This document shows positions 25,174 to 33,455 of a DNA stretch of 48,341 nt, in pieces. This DNA is from Kaiparowitsia implicata GSE-PSE-MK54-09C (GTDB taxonomy: Bacteria > Cyanobacteriota > Cyanobacteriia > Elainellales > Elainellaceae). Positions within the stretch are counted from its first letter, which is position 1, and each line of letters starts with the position of its first letter. The notes beneath the pieces were generated by a model that ran no database searches, was not told the DNA's origin, and worked only from the letters and a program-made list of their open reading frames with translations. Position numbers and translations under genes: made by a program. The DNA lies in NCBI GenBank assembly GCA_019359435.1, contig JAHHHI010000003.1:1-48341 (forward strand), in the 5' to 3' direction.

Positions 25174-28100
25174 ATGAGTTTTTTGATCAACATCGGCACT
25201 GATGAAACCGCACGATTGCAAGCGCTCTATCAGTATCAGATTTTGGATACCGCAACAGAGTCTGCCTTTGATGACCTGACCCAGCTCGCTGCTCAGATTT
25301 GTGATGTGCCCATTGCCCTAATCAGCTTGATTGATGCAGAGCGACAGTGGTTCAAATCCAAAATAGGAATAGATGTTTCAGAAACCCCGCGCGATGTCGC
25401 ATTCTGCAACCTAGTCATCTGTGACGATGCCACCATGATTGTGCATGACGCTCGTGACGATGCTCGGTTTTGCAAAAATCCCTTTGTCACCGGCGACCCT
25501 CATATTCGGTTCTATGCAGGCGCGCCCCTCAAAACGCCTACCGGATATCGCATCGGCACCCTCTGCGTCATAGACCAAACCCCGCGCCGACTGCGGCCAG
25601 ATCAGGTGTCTGCCCTAGAAGCCTTGAGTCGCCAAGTCATCAGCCAACTCGAACTGCGCCGGAGCCTCGCCGTTGCACAAGAGCGAGAAGCCCAGCTTCA
25701 GGCTATCATCAACACCGAGCCAGAGTGCATCAAACTGGTGGCGGCAGATGGGCAACTGTTGGCCATGAACCCCGCTGGGCTGCGGGCCGTTGAAGCAGAA
25801 ACCGAAGCGGCTGTCGTCGGCAAATCAATCTACTCGCTCATCGCCCCAGAACATCGGGCACAATATCAAGACTTCAACGAGCGCGTGTGCGGCGGTGAAG
25901 ATGGCACGCTGGAATACGAAATCATTGGCTTTCACGGCGCTCGTCGCCTGATGGAAACCCATGCCGTGCCTTTGAAGCTTGCCGGCAATAGTCAAGCGCA
26001 GCTTGCCATCACCCGAGATATCACCGCTGCGCGGCAAGCAGAGCAAGCCTTGCAGCAGAGCACTGCCCGATTCCGCACCATTTTGCAAAACATGCCGGTC
26101 ATGTTCAGTGCATTTGATGCTAACGGCGTTCTCACCATGTGGAATCACGAATGCGAGCGCATTACGGGCTACCAGGCCAACGAGGTCGTGGGCAACCCTA
26201 GCGCAATGGAGTGGTTTTATCCCAATGCGGAGTATCGCCATCAGCGGTTAGAGGATTGGGTTCGGAGTGGCAATAGCTATCGCAATTGGGAGTGGGAGTT
26301 GACCTGCCGAGATGGCAGCACTCGCATTATTGCGTGGTCGAGTGTCTCGGATGAGTTTCCGATTGAGAGCTGGGCCAACTGGGGGATTGGCGTAGATGTG
26401 ACCGAGCAACGTCGGGCAGAAGGCGAGCTGCGTCAAAAGACAGAACGAGAGCATTTGATGGTAAGTATTGCGAATCGCATTCGCCAATCGCTCGACCTAA
26501 ACCAGATTCTCAATACAACGGTGTCTGAGGTGCAGCAGTTGCTCCACGCCGATCGCGTGTTGACCTACCGGGTGGCCCCTAATGGTACAGGCTGGGTCAC
26601 AAATGAGGCGGTGGCCGATGGCTGTGACGCCATTTTGGGACAAACGTTACCGCCTGAAATTTTTCCGGCAACGTGCTATGACAAGTATCGCAAAGGGCGC
26701 ATTCAAGCAATTAGCAATGTAAACCAGAATGGCCTTGACCCGTGCTTGGTGGAAACGATGCACCAGTTGAAGGTGAAGTCAAAGCTGGTGGTGCCGATTA
26801 TGCACAAGGAGGAGCTATGGGGGCTTTTGATCGCTCATGATTGCCATCAATCTCGGCAGTGGCAGGGCTGGGAGGCTGAACTGCTGATGCATTTGGCAAC
26901 CCAAGTGGCGATCGCCATTCACCAGGCTGATCTATACCAACAAACCCAGATCGAGCTGGTCGAACGCCGTCAAGCGGAGCAAAAAATTCGCGATCAGGCG
27001 GCCCTGCTAGATGTGGCGACCGATGCGATTTTGGTGCAAGATCTCAACCGCCGAATTACCTATTGGAACCGGGGAGCCGAGCGGCTTTACGGTTGGACGG
27101 CAGCCGAAGCCCTGAACCAGTCGGTGCATCCGCTGCTCTATTGCGAAGTGCCAGCCCACGATGCCACGATTTACCAAATGGTGGTGACTCAGGGCGAATG
27201 GCGCGGTGAGTTGACCCACTGGACAAAGGACGAAAAAGAAGTGGTGGTCGATAGCCGCTGGACGCTGATTCACGACCCGGAGGGCAACCCCCAAGCGATT
27301 TTGATGGTGAATACCAACATTACGCAGAACAAGGAACTGGAGCGGCAGTTTTTGCGGGCGCAGCGAATGGAGAGCATCGGCACGCTGGCGGGCGGCATTG
27401 CCCATGACTTAAACAACCTGCTGACACCGATTTTGATGTCGATTCAGCTCTTAGAAACACAACTGCGCGATCCCGACGATCCGAAAACTCGGCAGTGGAT
27501 AGAAATTGTAGAGGGCAGTGCTCGCCGGGGTGCCAACTTGGTGAAACAGGTGTTGTCGTTTGCACGGGGCATGGAAGGGGCGCGATCGCCCTTAGAGATC
27601 AAGCATCTCATTTGGGAAATTAAGAAAATTGCTGAGGAGACCTTTCCCAAGTCCGTTATGCTGGCGATGAACCTGCCCCGTGATTTATGGATGGTGTGCG
27701 GCGACGCCACGCAACTGCATCAGATTCTGATGAACCTCTGCATTAACGCCCGCGATGCGATGCCCAACGGCGGGCTGCTGCAGGTTGCCGCAGAGAATGT
27801 GACACTAGGGGCAGAGGCTGCCCAACTGCACATCGACGCCCAGGCGGGGGCCTATGTCACCATCACCGTAACGGATGCGGGTTCTGGCATCCCCAGCGAG
27901 ATTATCGATCGCATCTTTGATCCGTTCTTTACCACCAAGGCCATGGGCGCAGGCACGGGGCTGGGGTTGTCTACTGTGATGTCTATTGTGCGGAGCCACG
28001 GCGGGTTTGTGCTGGTATCTAGTCAAGTCGGCAAGGGGACAGAATTCCAGATTTATTTGCCTGCCCTACCTGAGCGACTGGCACCTCCAGTCGAATCCCA

Positions 28101-28485
28101 AAAATCTCTCAAGGGCCACGGCGAGCTCATTTTGCTGGTGGATGATGAGACCTTTATTCGCGATGTGACACGGGCGCTGCTAGAAGCACACGGCTACCGG
28201 GTGTTGGTGGCACAGAACGGCGTCGATGCCATGACTCAGTTTAGCCAGCACCAAGCTGAGGTTCAGCTGGTTCTGATTGACATGATGATGCCCGTGATGG
28301 ATGGCCCCAGCACCATTCAGCATTTGCGCATGCTCGTACCCGAGATTAAGGTCATTGCCATCAGCGGCTTGAGCGCCAGCCACCAATCCATTGACCCAGC
28401 GCTTGAGCTAAACCACTTCTTGATGAAACCCTTTGAACCCCAAGATCTGCTAAAACTACTGCATGAGATGCTGACAGACGGGTGA
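25174..28485 (+). CDS. hybrid sensor histidine kinase (GAF-PAS-PAS-GAF-PAS-HisKA-HATPase-REC)
   Basis: A cytoplasmic 1103-residue sensor kinase without membrane helices. Domains in order: GAF about 20-165, PAS about 170-290, PAS about 295-420, a cyanobacterial phytochrome-type GAF about 425-590, PAS about 600-725, HisKA with His744 in GGIAHDLNNLLTPI, HATPase (NLCINARDAMPNGG, DAGSGIP, GTGLGLSTVMSIV), and a C-terminal receiver with Asp1036 in LIDMMMPVMDG. The second GAF has Cys524 where cyanobacteriochromes attach bilin, but followed by Leu instead of the usual His, so light sensing is possible but unproven. GGAG at 25161-25164 precedes the ATG. Two lone receivers lie upstream. Confidence 0.92.
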   Translation: MSFLINIGTDETARLQALYQYQILDTATESAFDDLTQLAAQICDVPIALISLIDAERQWFKSKIGIDVSETPRDVAFCNLVICDDATMIVHDARDDARFCKNPFVTGDPHIRFYAGAPLKTPTGYRIGTLCVIDQTPRRLRPDQVSALEALSRQVISQLELRRSLAVAQEREAQLQAIINTEPECIKLVAADGQLLAMNPAGLRAVEAETEAAVVGKSIYSLIAPEHRAQYQDFNERVCGGEDGTLEYEIIGFHGARRLMETHAVPLKLAGNSQAQLAITRDITAARQAEQALQQSTARFRTILQNMPVMFSAFDANGVLTMWNHECERITGYQANEVVGNPSAMEWFYPNAEYRHQRLEDWVRSGNSYRNWEWELTCRDGSTRIIAWSSVSDEFPIESWANWGIGVDVTEQRRAEGELRQKTEREHLMVSIANRIRQSLDLNQILNTTVSEVQQLLHADRVLTYRVAPNGTGWVTNEAVADGCDAILGQTLPPEIFPATCYDKYRKGRIQAISNVNQNGLDPCLVETMHQLKVKSKLVVPIMHKEELWGLLIAHDCHQSRQWQGWEAELLMHLATQVAIAIHQADLYQQTQIELVERRQAEQKIRDQAALLDVATDAILVQDLNRRITYWNRGAERLYGWTAAEALNQSVHPLLYCEVPAHDATIYQMVVTQGEWRGELTHWTKDEKEVVVDSRWTLIHDPEGNPQAILMVNTNITQNKELERQFLRAQRMESIGTLAGGIAHDLNNLLTPILMSIQLLETQLRDPDDPKTRQWIEIVEGSARRGANLVKQVLSFARGMEGARSPLEIKHLIWEIKKIAEETFPKSVMLAMNLPRDLWMVCGDATQLHQILMNLCINARDAMPNGGLLQVAAENVTLGAEAAQLHIDAQAGAYVTITVTDAGSGIPSEIIDRIFDPFFTTKAMGAGTGLGLSTVMSIVRSHGGFVLVSSQVGKGTEFQIYLPALPERLAPPVESQKSLKGHGELILLVDDETFIRDVTRALLEAHGYRVLVAQNGVDAMTQFSQHQAEVQLVLIDMMMPVMDGPSTIQHLRMLVPEIKVIAISGLSASHQSIDPALELNHFLMKPFEPQDLLKLLHEMLTDG

Positions 28486-28694
28486 ACGGACTCTGTTCTG
28501 ATGTGATTCTGCACTGGATTTTGCTTAGCTGTGCCTGCTTGCCCAGAGCATGAACCCGTTAGCATAGAGTGGGATGAAGATATCTCCAAATAGCTCCAGA
28601 TAGCTCCCCAGACAGCAGCGGGTTCAATAAGCTCTGTGTCATAGTCTTGTCGCTGTAGAGTCACGTCCCAGTAGAGTGTTGCAGTATAGCCACC

Positions 28695-28934
28695 ATGAGC
28701 GTTCAGATTCGGTTTCTTCCAGATAATGTCCAGGTTGAGGCAGCGGTGGGGGAACCGCTGTTGGCCGTGGCGCAGCGTGCCGGGGTGACGATTCCCACTG
28801 GCTGCTTGATGGGGTCGTGCCATGCCTGCGAGGTAGAGATTGGGCCAGATCAAACCATCTGCGCGTGCATTAGTGCTGTGCCGCCCGGTCAGTCAGAGAT
28901 GACGATCAACCTGTTTTTTGATCCCACCTGGTAA
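28695..28934 (+). CDS. short 2Fe-2S ferredoxin-like protein
   Basis: The 79-residue protein has a beta-grasp 2Fe-2S ferredoxin fold: GEPLLAVAQRAGVTIPTGC, then Cys37-x4-Cys42-x2-Cys45 in CLMGSCHAC, and Cys56/Cys58 in ICACIS. Plant-type ferredoxins have about 29 residues before the fourth cysteine; here the gap is only 10 or 12, so this is a compact form and not the photosynthetic PetF. It is presumably a cytoplasmic electron carrier for an unknown partner. It ends 17 bp before folK on the same strand, so the two are probably co-transcribed. Confidence 0.87.
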   Translation: MSVQIRFLPDNVQVEAAVGEPLLAVAQRAGVTIPTGCLMGSCHACEVEIGPDQTICACISAVPPGQSEMTINLFFDPTW

Positions 28935-28951
28935 CTCTAAAACGGTAGCGA

Positions 28952-29467
28952 ATGGTGACGGATGTAAGACAGCAGCAGCATCGAGCGGCGATCGCCCTAG
29001 GCAGCAACTTAGGAGAGCCTCGGCAGATTTTGGAAGAGGCGCTTCAGGTGTTGGATAGAACGCCCGGCATCCGGCTTGATCGACAGTCCCCGATTTACGA
29101 AACGGCTGCGGTAGGGCCACCCCAGCCAGATTACTTAAACATCGCGGCGATTCTTGACACCACGCTGACTCCATTCGAGCTGCTGAACCAGCTGTTGGCA
29201 ATCGAAGCCCAGTTTGGCCGAGTGCGCCGCGAGCGCTGGGGGCCACGGCTGCTCGATCTTGATTTGCTGCTGTTTGACGATTGGGTGATTGATACGCCGC
29301 ATTTGTTGATTCCCCACCCCCGCATGAACGAGCGCGCCTTTGTGCTAGTGCCCCTGAGCGATGTTGCAGCTGACTGGGTTGACCCCATTACGGGAAAGGC
29401 GATCGCCGAACTAGCCCAACTGGTTGACCGCACTGGAGTGCATCGGTTTGGTGCCCCTGACGCCTGA
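28952..29467 (+). CDS. folK: 2-amino-4-hydroxy-6-hydroxymethyldihydropteridine pyrophosphokinase
   Basis: HPPK transfers pyrophosphate from ATP to 6-hydroxymethyl-7,8-dihydropterin in folate synthesis, in the cytoplasm. The 171-residue sequence contains IALGSNLGEP, SPIYETAAVGPPQPDYLN, and the signature RERWGPRLLDLDLLLFDD, then IPHPRMNERAFVLVPL. Length is normal. It follows the small ferredoxin gene by 17 bp. The convergent GH10 gene ends 84 bp downstream and no strong terminator is visible between them. Confidence 0.94.
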   Translation: MVTDVRQQQHRAAIALGSNLGEPRQILEEALQVLDRTPGIRLDRQSPIYETAAVGPPQPDYLNIAAILDTTLTPFELLNQLLAIEAQFGRVRRERWGPRLLDLDLLLFDDWVIDTPHLLIPHPRMNERAFVLVPLSDVAADWVDPITGKAIAELAQLVDRTGVHRFGAPDA

Positions 29468-29551
29468 GATCAGATCCCATAGCGGGTTTCGGTATGTCAG
29501 CCCGGCGGCGCGGAGCTGAAACAACGCCATCGAACTTCACGTGATGATCAG

Positions 29552-30751
29552 CTAGGCCGGGTGGCAATCTGGCTCAGGTAGAGTGGCGATCGCCGGATTG
29601 TCACGAGGCGGGGCATTGTCAAACGCGCGGGCGATCGCATTCCAGGCGGGCTTGCGCTCTAAGTCTTCATCCAGTGGCAGCGGGCGTACGCCCAACCCGT
29701 CTTCGCGGGGTCGGAACCCTGAAAGCCACGTGCGGCGATCGCTCAATCCCCAGGTCATCACCGTCGTCACCTCTGTGTTCTCTAGCACGACCGAGAGATA
29801 GTCTTCATAGACACTTGCCACCATGCGATCGCGGGTGTCAACATCAGCGGGCAGGCGGCGGTCGATTACGTCTAGCTCCGTCACCATCAGCTTCAAGCCA
29901 AGGCTGGTTACGTCATCCATAAACGCCCGCAGCCGATCGGGGTTGAAGGTGTGGAACTCATCCGCATTGAGGTGCGCCTGCATTCCCAACGCGTGGATTG
30001 GCACATCGCGAGACTTGAGTCGCTCCAATATCGTCAGCACCGCATCCCGCTTGCGGTTCTCGATATCATTTTCAAACTCTAGGCGAAAGTCGTTATACAC
30101 CAGCACTGCCCCCGGATCTGCCTCATGGGCAAACCGAAAGGCCATCTCGATGTAATCGACTCCTAGCAACTCTAGCCAGGGTGTGCGGCGCATCTCACCC
30201 GGCAGATTATGCCACGGCTCAATGGCTTCATTCACGACATCCCAAGAATGCACCTTGCCGGCATAGCGCGAGGCCACGGTTTGAATGTGGTTTTGCAGGA
30301 GGGCTTCGGCGTTGCTGCGGGTCGCGGTTTCCTCAAACCAATCAGGCATCGACTCATGCCACACTAGGGCGTGCCCACGCAGCTTACGGTTGTGCTGCTC
30401 AGCAAAAGCCACCAAGTCATCCGACTTTTCAAAATCAAACTCATCCACTGAAGGGCGTAGCGGTCGCCACTTCCAGTCATAGCCCGGCACCAGAATGTCG
30501 CATTCTTCGAGCACGCTGTCGCGAAACTCAGGGTCTTCACGCAGATTCGAGATTTGGATTTCAGCACCATACAAAATGCCTTTGTCGCGGGCACGTTCTC
30601 TTAGGGAGCGATCGCCCTGCACATTAAAGCTGCGATCGCTCGCCAGAGCAAATGCTGGAGATGCCTGATTCGTATTGAACTTGCGATTCAGCGCTACGGC
30701 GGCCACAGCGGACGTCGCCCCCAAGCCCAAGAGCAGATCACGTCGTTTCAT
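29552..30751 (-). CDS. Tat-exported GH10 endo-1,4-beta-xylanase-like protein
   Basis: The 399-residue protein starts with KRRDLLLGLGATSAVAAVA, a twin-arginine-type signal peptide. The rest is a GH10 (beta/alpha)8 barrel: LRGHALVWHESMPDWF, acid/base Glu175 in DVVNEAIEP, and nucleophile Glu292 in MVTELDVIDRR. GH10 enzymes hydrolyse internal beta-1,4 linkages in xylan with retention. All catalytic landmarks are present, so activity is expected. It is unaccompanied by other xylan-degrading genes and is divergent from the glutamine-synthetase-like gene. The natural substrate in a phototroph is unclear; own-sheath polysaccharide or plant/algal debris are possibilities. Confidence 0.92.
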   Translation of the reverse strand: MKRRDLLLGLGATSAVAAVALNRKFNTNQASPAFALASDRSFNVQGDRSLRERARDKGILYGAEIQISNLREDPEFRDSVLEECDILVPGYDWKWRPLRPSVDEFDFEKSDDLVAFAEQHNRKLRGHALVWHESMPDWFEETATRSNAEALLQNHIQTVASRYAGKVHSWDVVNEAIEPWHNLPGEMRRTPWLELLGVDYIEMAFRFAHEADPGAVLVYNDFRLEFENDIENRKRDAVLTILERLKSRDVPIHALGMQAHLNADEFHTFNPDRLRAFMDDVTSLGLKLMVTELDVIDRRLPADVDTRDRMVASVYEDYLSVVLENTEVTTVMTWGLSDRRTWLSGFRPREDGLGVRPLPLDEDLERKPAWNAIARAFDNAPPRDNPAIATLPEPDCHPA

Positions 30752-31192
30752 GGGTTAACCCTCTGGTCTAAACGGCAGCAGTGCAGAAAAATCCTAATCA
30801 GCAGCAGTGTTACGGAGGGTATGCGGGCTGCAGGTTAATGCGTTTGAAGCCGTCTCTTCCGCTCACTCTGTTGGTCTACGCACAGAACTTGCGTAGAGGA
30901 AATCCGCATATTTACTAATTAAGATCGCGCGCTTGATGAGCAGAATGCAAGGCTCTCCGCAGGACTTTACAGACCTGTTCTAAATCTGTCAGCTTTATAA
31001 AGTCCTGATAAGGATTTCAGTCTTGGCTTAGGCTCTTAGGATCAATACAGCACCAGGCCTAAGGGGCTGTTTTAAAGTTGGAATTGATGACACGCCCTAG
31101 ATGAAAGGCAACGATATCGTTGCAAGTAATTCACTACGGATCACCTATTATCGGTAATCTAGACCATATTTCCCTGTTCAGTATGTGTTCCC
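30752..31192. other. divergent promoter region between GH10 and GS-like genes
   Basis: The 441-bp region should contain both promoters. It includes a 42-bp collapsed insertion-element remnant at 31059-31100, listed separately. No open frame of interest and no confident promoter boxes were identified. Confidence 0.5.
31059..31100. mobile_element. collapsed MITE/IS-end remnant (42 bp)
   Basis: The sequence begins CTAAGGGGCTGT and ends ACACGCCCTAG. Its right 21 bases (31080-31100) are the exact reverse complement of 40314-40334, the left terminus of the MITE-like element at 40.3 kb. Both ends of that element appear joined with almost no interior. It lies 93 bp upstream of the GS-like start. Confidence 0.7.
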
Positions 31193-32602
31193 ATGAAAGA
31201 GACCGAGTCTGCTGTGCCCCCGGAGGTGCAGTCTGCTAGTGCCCATGAGTCTGTGGTTCCGCTTACCCCATCGCTAGAGTGCGTGGGGCGATCGCTCGAT
31301 GAGCACCGGGTGCGATTTGTTCGCATCGTCTGGTGCGACAACGGGAATGTGCTTCGCAGTAAAGCGTTCCATGTCAATGGTTTACAGCAGCGCTTCCACC
31401 ACGGCATTAGCCTATCTCAGGGGCAGCAGGGCGTGCCGGTGATGGTAGACGCCGTCGCCGAAAACAGCGGCTTGGGCCCAGTGGGCGAAGCGTGGCTCGT
31501 GCCCGATTGGAGCACGCTGACCCTGCTGCCTTATGCACCGGGCCATGCGCGAGTGATGGGGGATATGCAGGTCGGAGGCGAGGCTTGGGCGCTGTGCCCG
31601 AGGGCGTTCCTCCGGCGGATGGTGGCGCGTGCAGCTGAGATGGAGATCTCCGTTCAGGCAGCGTTTGAGCCGGAGTTTTACCTGCTGCAAACGGAGCAGG
31701 GGTTGCGTGGCTCTGCTGACAACACCCCGTTTGCCTCGTCCCTCTCGATGGATCTTAATCGCAGCGTGGTGGATGACATTGCGGAGGCGCTGCTGCAGCA
31801 AGATCTGCCCGTAGAGTGCTACTATCCCGAATCAGGCCCCGGGCAGCATGAGATTTCCATTCGCTATAGCCATGCCCTGCAAGCGGCTGATTGGCATGTT
31901 GTCTTTCGGGAAACGGTGCGGGGGGTGGCGCTGCAGCACGGACTGCGGGCGTCGTTTTTACCCAAAATTTTTCAGCACCATGCGGGCAGCGGCTGCCACT
32001 TGCATACGAGCCTCTGGCGCGAGGGTGAAAACCTAACCCCTGGCATTGGGGGAGAGGTATCGGCGATCGCCCGTCATTGGATTGGGGGCATTCTGCATCA
32101 CCTGCCAGCACTGATGGCGCTCACGGCACCCAGCGTTAATTCCTACCGCCGCTTGCAGCCCAACCTGTGGAGTGGTGCCTATCGCTGCTGGGGCTACGAC
32201 AATCGGGAAGCGGCGGTGCGGGTGCCCACCAACCCGGCTCCACCCAGTCCCACCCATCTAGAGCTAAAAACGGTGGATGGCTCGGCCAATCCCTACCTAG
32301 CGCTAGGGGCGGTGATCGCCGCTGGGCTAGATGGGGTGCAGCAGCAGCGAGAACCGGGTGAGGCGATCGCCGTTAACCCCAGCAGCATGAGCGACCCTGA
32401 CCGCCACCGCCTGGGCATCGACCGGCTCCCCCAAACCCTAGGTGAGGCGATCGCCCAGTTTAACCAAAATTCCCTATTGCATGATGCCCTCGGCCTTCCC
32501 CTCGCTACGGCTTTTGCTGCTGTCCGCACAGCAGAGTGGGTCGCGTTGCAAGATTATTCAATTGAGCAGGAAGTAGACCTATTGCTAGAGCGGTATTCCT
32601 GA
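31193..32602 (+). CDS. glutamine synthetase family protein (GlnT/PuuA-like)
   Basis: The 469-residue protein has the GS fold: an N-terminal beta-grasp (RVRFVRIVWCDNGNVLRSK) and the catalytic barrel with FEPEFYLL, GQHEISIRY, the ATP-site HHAGSGCHLHTSLW, and NSYRRLQPNLWSGAY. The adenylylation loop of type I GlnA is not recognisable. The short form and sequence style fit the GlnT/PuuA/FluG-like branch, whose members glutamylate amines or polyamines, not only ammonia. ATG 31193 is the first good start. A stem-loop lies past the stop. The exact acceptor is not inferable. Confidence 0.85.
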   Translation: MKETESAVPPEVQSASAHESVVPLTPSLECVGRSLDEHRVRFVRIVWCDNGNVLRSKAFHVNGLQQRFHHGISLSQGQQGVPVMVDAVAENSGLGPVGEAWLVPDWSTLTLLPYAPGHARVMGDMQVGGEAWALCPRAFLRRMVARAAEMEISVQAAFEPEFYLLQTEQGLRGSADNTPFASSLSMDLNRSVVDDIAEALLQQDLPVECYYPESGPGQHEISIRYSHALQAADWHVVFRETVRGVALQHGLRASFLPKIFQHHAGSGCHLHTSLWREGENLTPGIGGEVSAIARHWIGGILHHLPALMALTAPSVNSYRRLQPNLWSGAYRCWGYDNREAAVRVPTNPAPPSPTHLELKTVDGSANPYLALGAVIAAGLDGVQQQREPGEAIAVNPSSMSDPDRHRLGIDRLPQTLGEAIAQFNQNSLLHDALGLPLATAFAAVRTAEWVALQDYSIEQEVDLLLERYS

Positions 32603-32620
32603 TCATGAAAAGAGTCTTTA

Positions 32621-32672
32621 AGTTATGAAGTTATAGCGCAAGGGTGTTACCTTGCACCACAACTTCATAACT
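32621..32672 (+). terminator. two-tier stem-loop after the GS-like gene
   Basis: Outer arms AGTTATGAAGTT (32621-32632) and AACTTCATAACT (32661-32672) pair perfectly, and inner arms GCAAGG (32638-32643) and CCTTGC (32650-32655) extend the stem with small internal loops. It begins 18 bp past the stop. No T run follows, so termination is likely but unproven. Confidence 0.6.
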
Positions 32673-32714
32673 CATCTAGACTGAATCTCCAATCGCCGTT
32701 GACTAGCGCCAACA

Positions 32715-32936
32715 CTAGGGTTGCTGAGCCGCCACATCCAAACAGTCTTGCACAGTAGGCTCAGCATAATAGGTGCCCCCGCCGCGCCGCCCATCGGGGA
32801 ACTCGCCGCGCCGATCAGTATCTTGGGCGATCGCCTGCTGCACCAACCCCGGCAAAACCACCGCTATCGCAGCCGCCATCACCAACAGTAGTGACGCCAG
32901 CGGTGTAATTGAAAGTCGAATGATGAGCTGTTTCAT
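32715..32936 (-). CDS. small secreted protein of unknown function
   Basis: The 73-residue product begins with a clear Sec signal peptide: MKQLIIRLSITPLASLLLVMAAAIAVV, with a likely cleavage after QQAIAQ. The mature ~37 residues include RRGEFPDGRRGGGTYYAEP and end with a single Cys. The GRRGGGT motif resembles a stretch in cyanobacterial DUF928-type secreted proteins, but this is far shorter, so either a distinct small protein or a truncated relative. It faces the GS-like gene convergently. Codon use and HIP1 in the signal-peptide part match the genome. Confidence 0.6.
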   Translation of the reverse strand: MKQLIIRLSITPLASLLLVMAAAIAVVLPGLVQQAIAQDTDRRGEFPDGRRGGGTYYAEPTVQDCLDVAAQQP

Positions 32937-33455
32937 AGGTGCGGTAACCAGTGACCTCGCTTAGCTAGTCGGAATGTCCAACTGCCACGCTCCACCCAGT
33001 TGTAAAGGCTGCGTCCAAATTAGGGAAGGGGGGTACAACCCCAAACATCCTTAACTATCCGTCGTGGACGTTCCCATCGATACACCAGTTAGAGGGAGTC
33101 TCACGTCGCACCCGCAGCAACTGGAGATGTGCGTGCAGCTACTGTGAGAGTGGCAATTTATGGGCGTTCTCTTTTAGTTGTTCCGCACCTCTCCGTCTAT
33201 CTAGGCAATCTCCCGCTGCCTTTACACAACCCTCACTATTTAGTGTGGAAATGATTAATCCTACTGACATACCGCTGTCGTGGACTGGTAGGACGCCCTA
33301 CTAGCAAAACAAAAAAATAGGTAGGTTAACGAGCCGTGTTTTCGACTCGTTAACCTACCTGACGCTTCTAGCCCAAGTCCGGGATCATCTCCCAAACCCA
33401 CTTTACCTAAACTGAGGTTTTCCTAACCCAACTTCATCGTTGCCGTGCATGCGGC
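32937..33455. other. 519-bp intergenic region with a terminator
   Basis: No gene is supported. The promoter for the small secreted protein should lie at its left end, and the terminator of the RTX gene lies at 33311-33360. The rest has no evident structure. Confidence 0.55.
33311..33360 (-). terminator. strong intrinsic terminator of the Calx-beta/RTX gene
   Basis: Arms AGGTAGGTTAACGAG (33319-33333) and CTCGTTAACCTACCT (33346-33360) form a perfect 15-bp stem with a 12-nt loop. Seven A at 33311-33317 provide the T run on the minus strand. It sits 96 bp past the RTX gene's stop. Confidence 0.93.
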
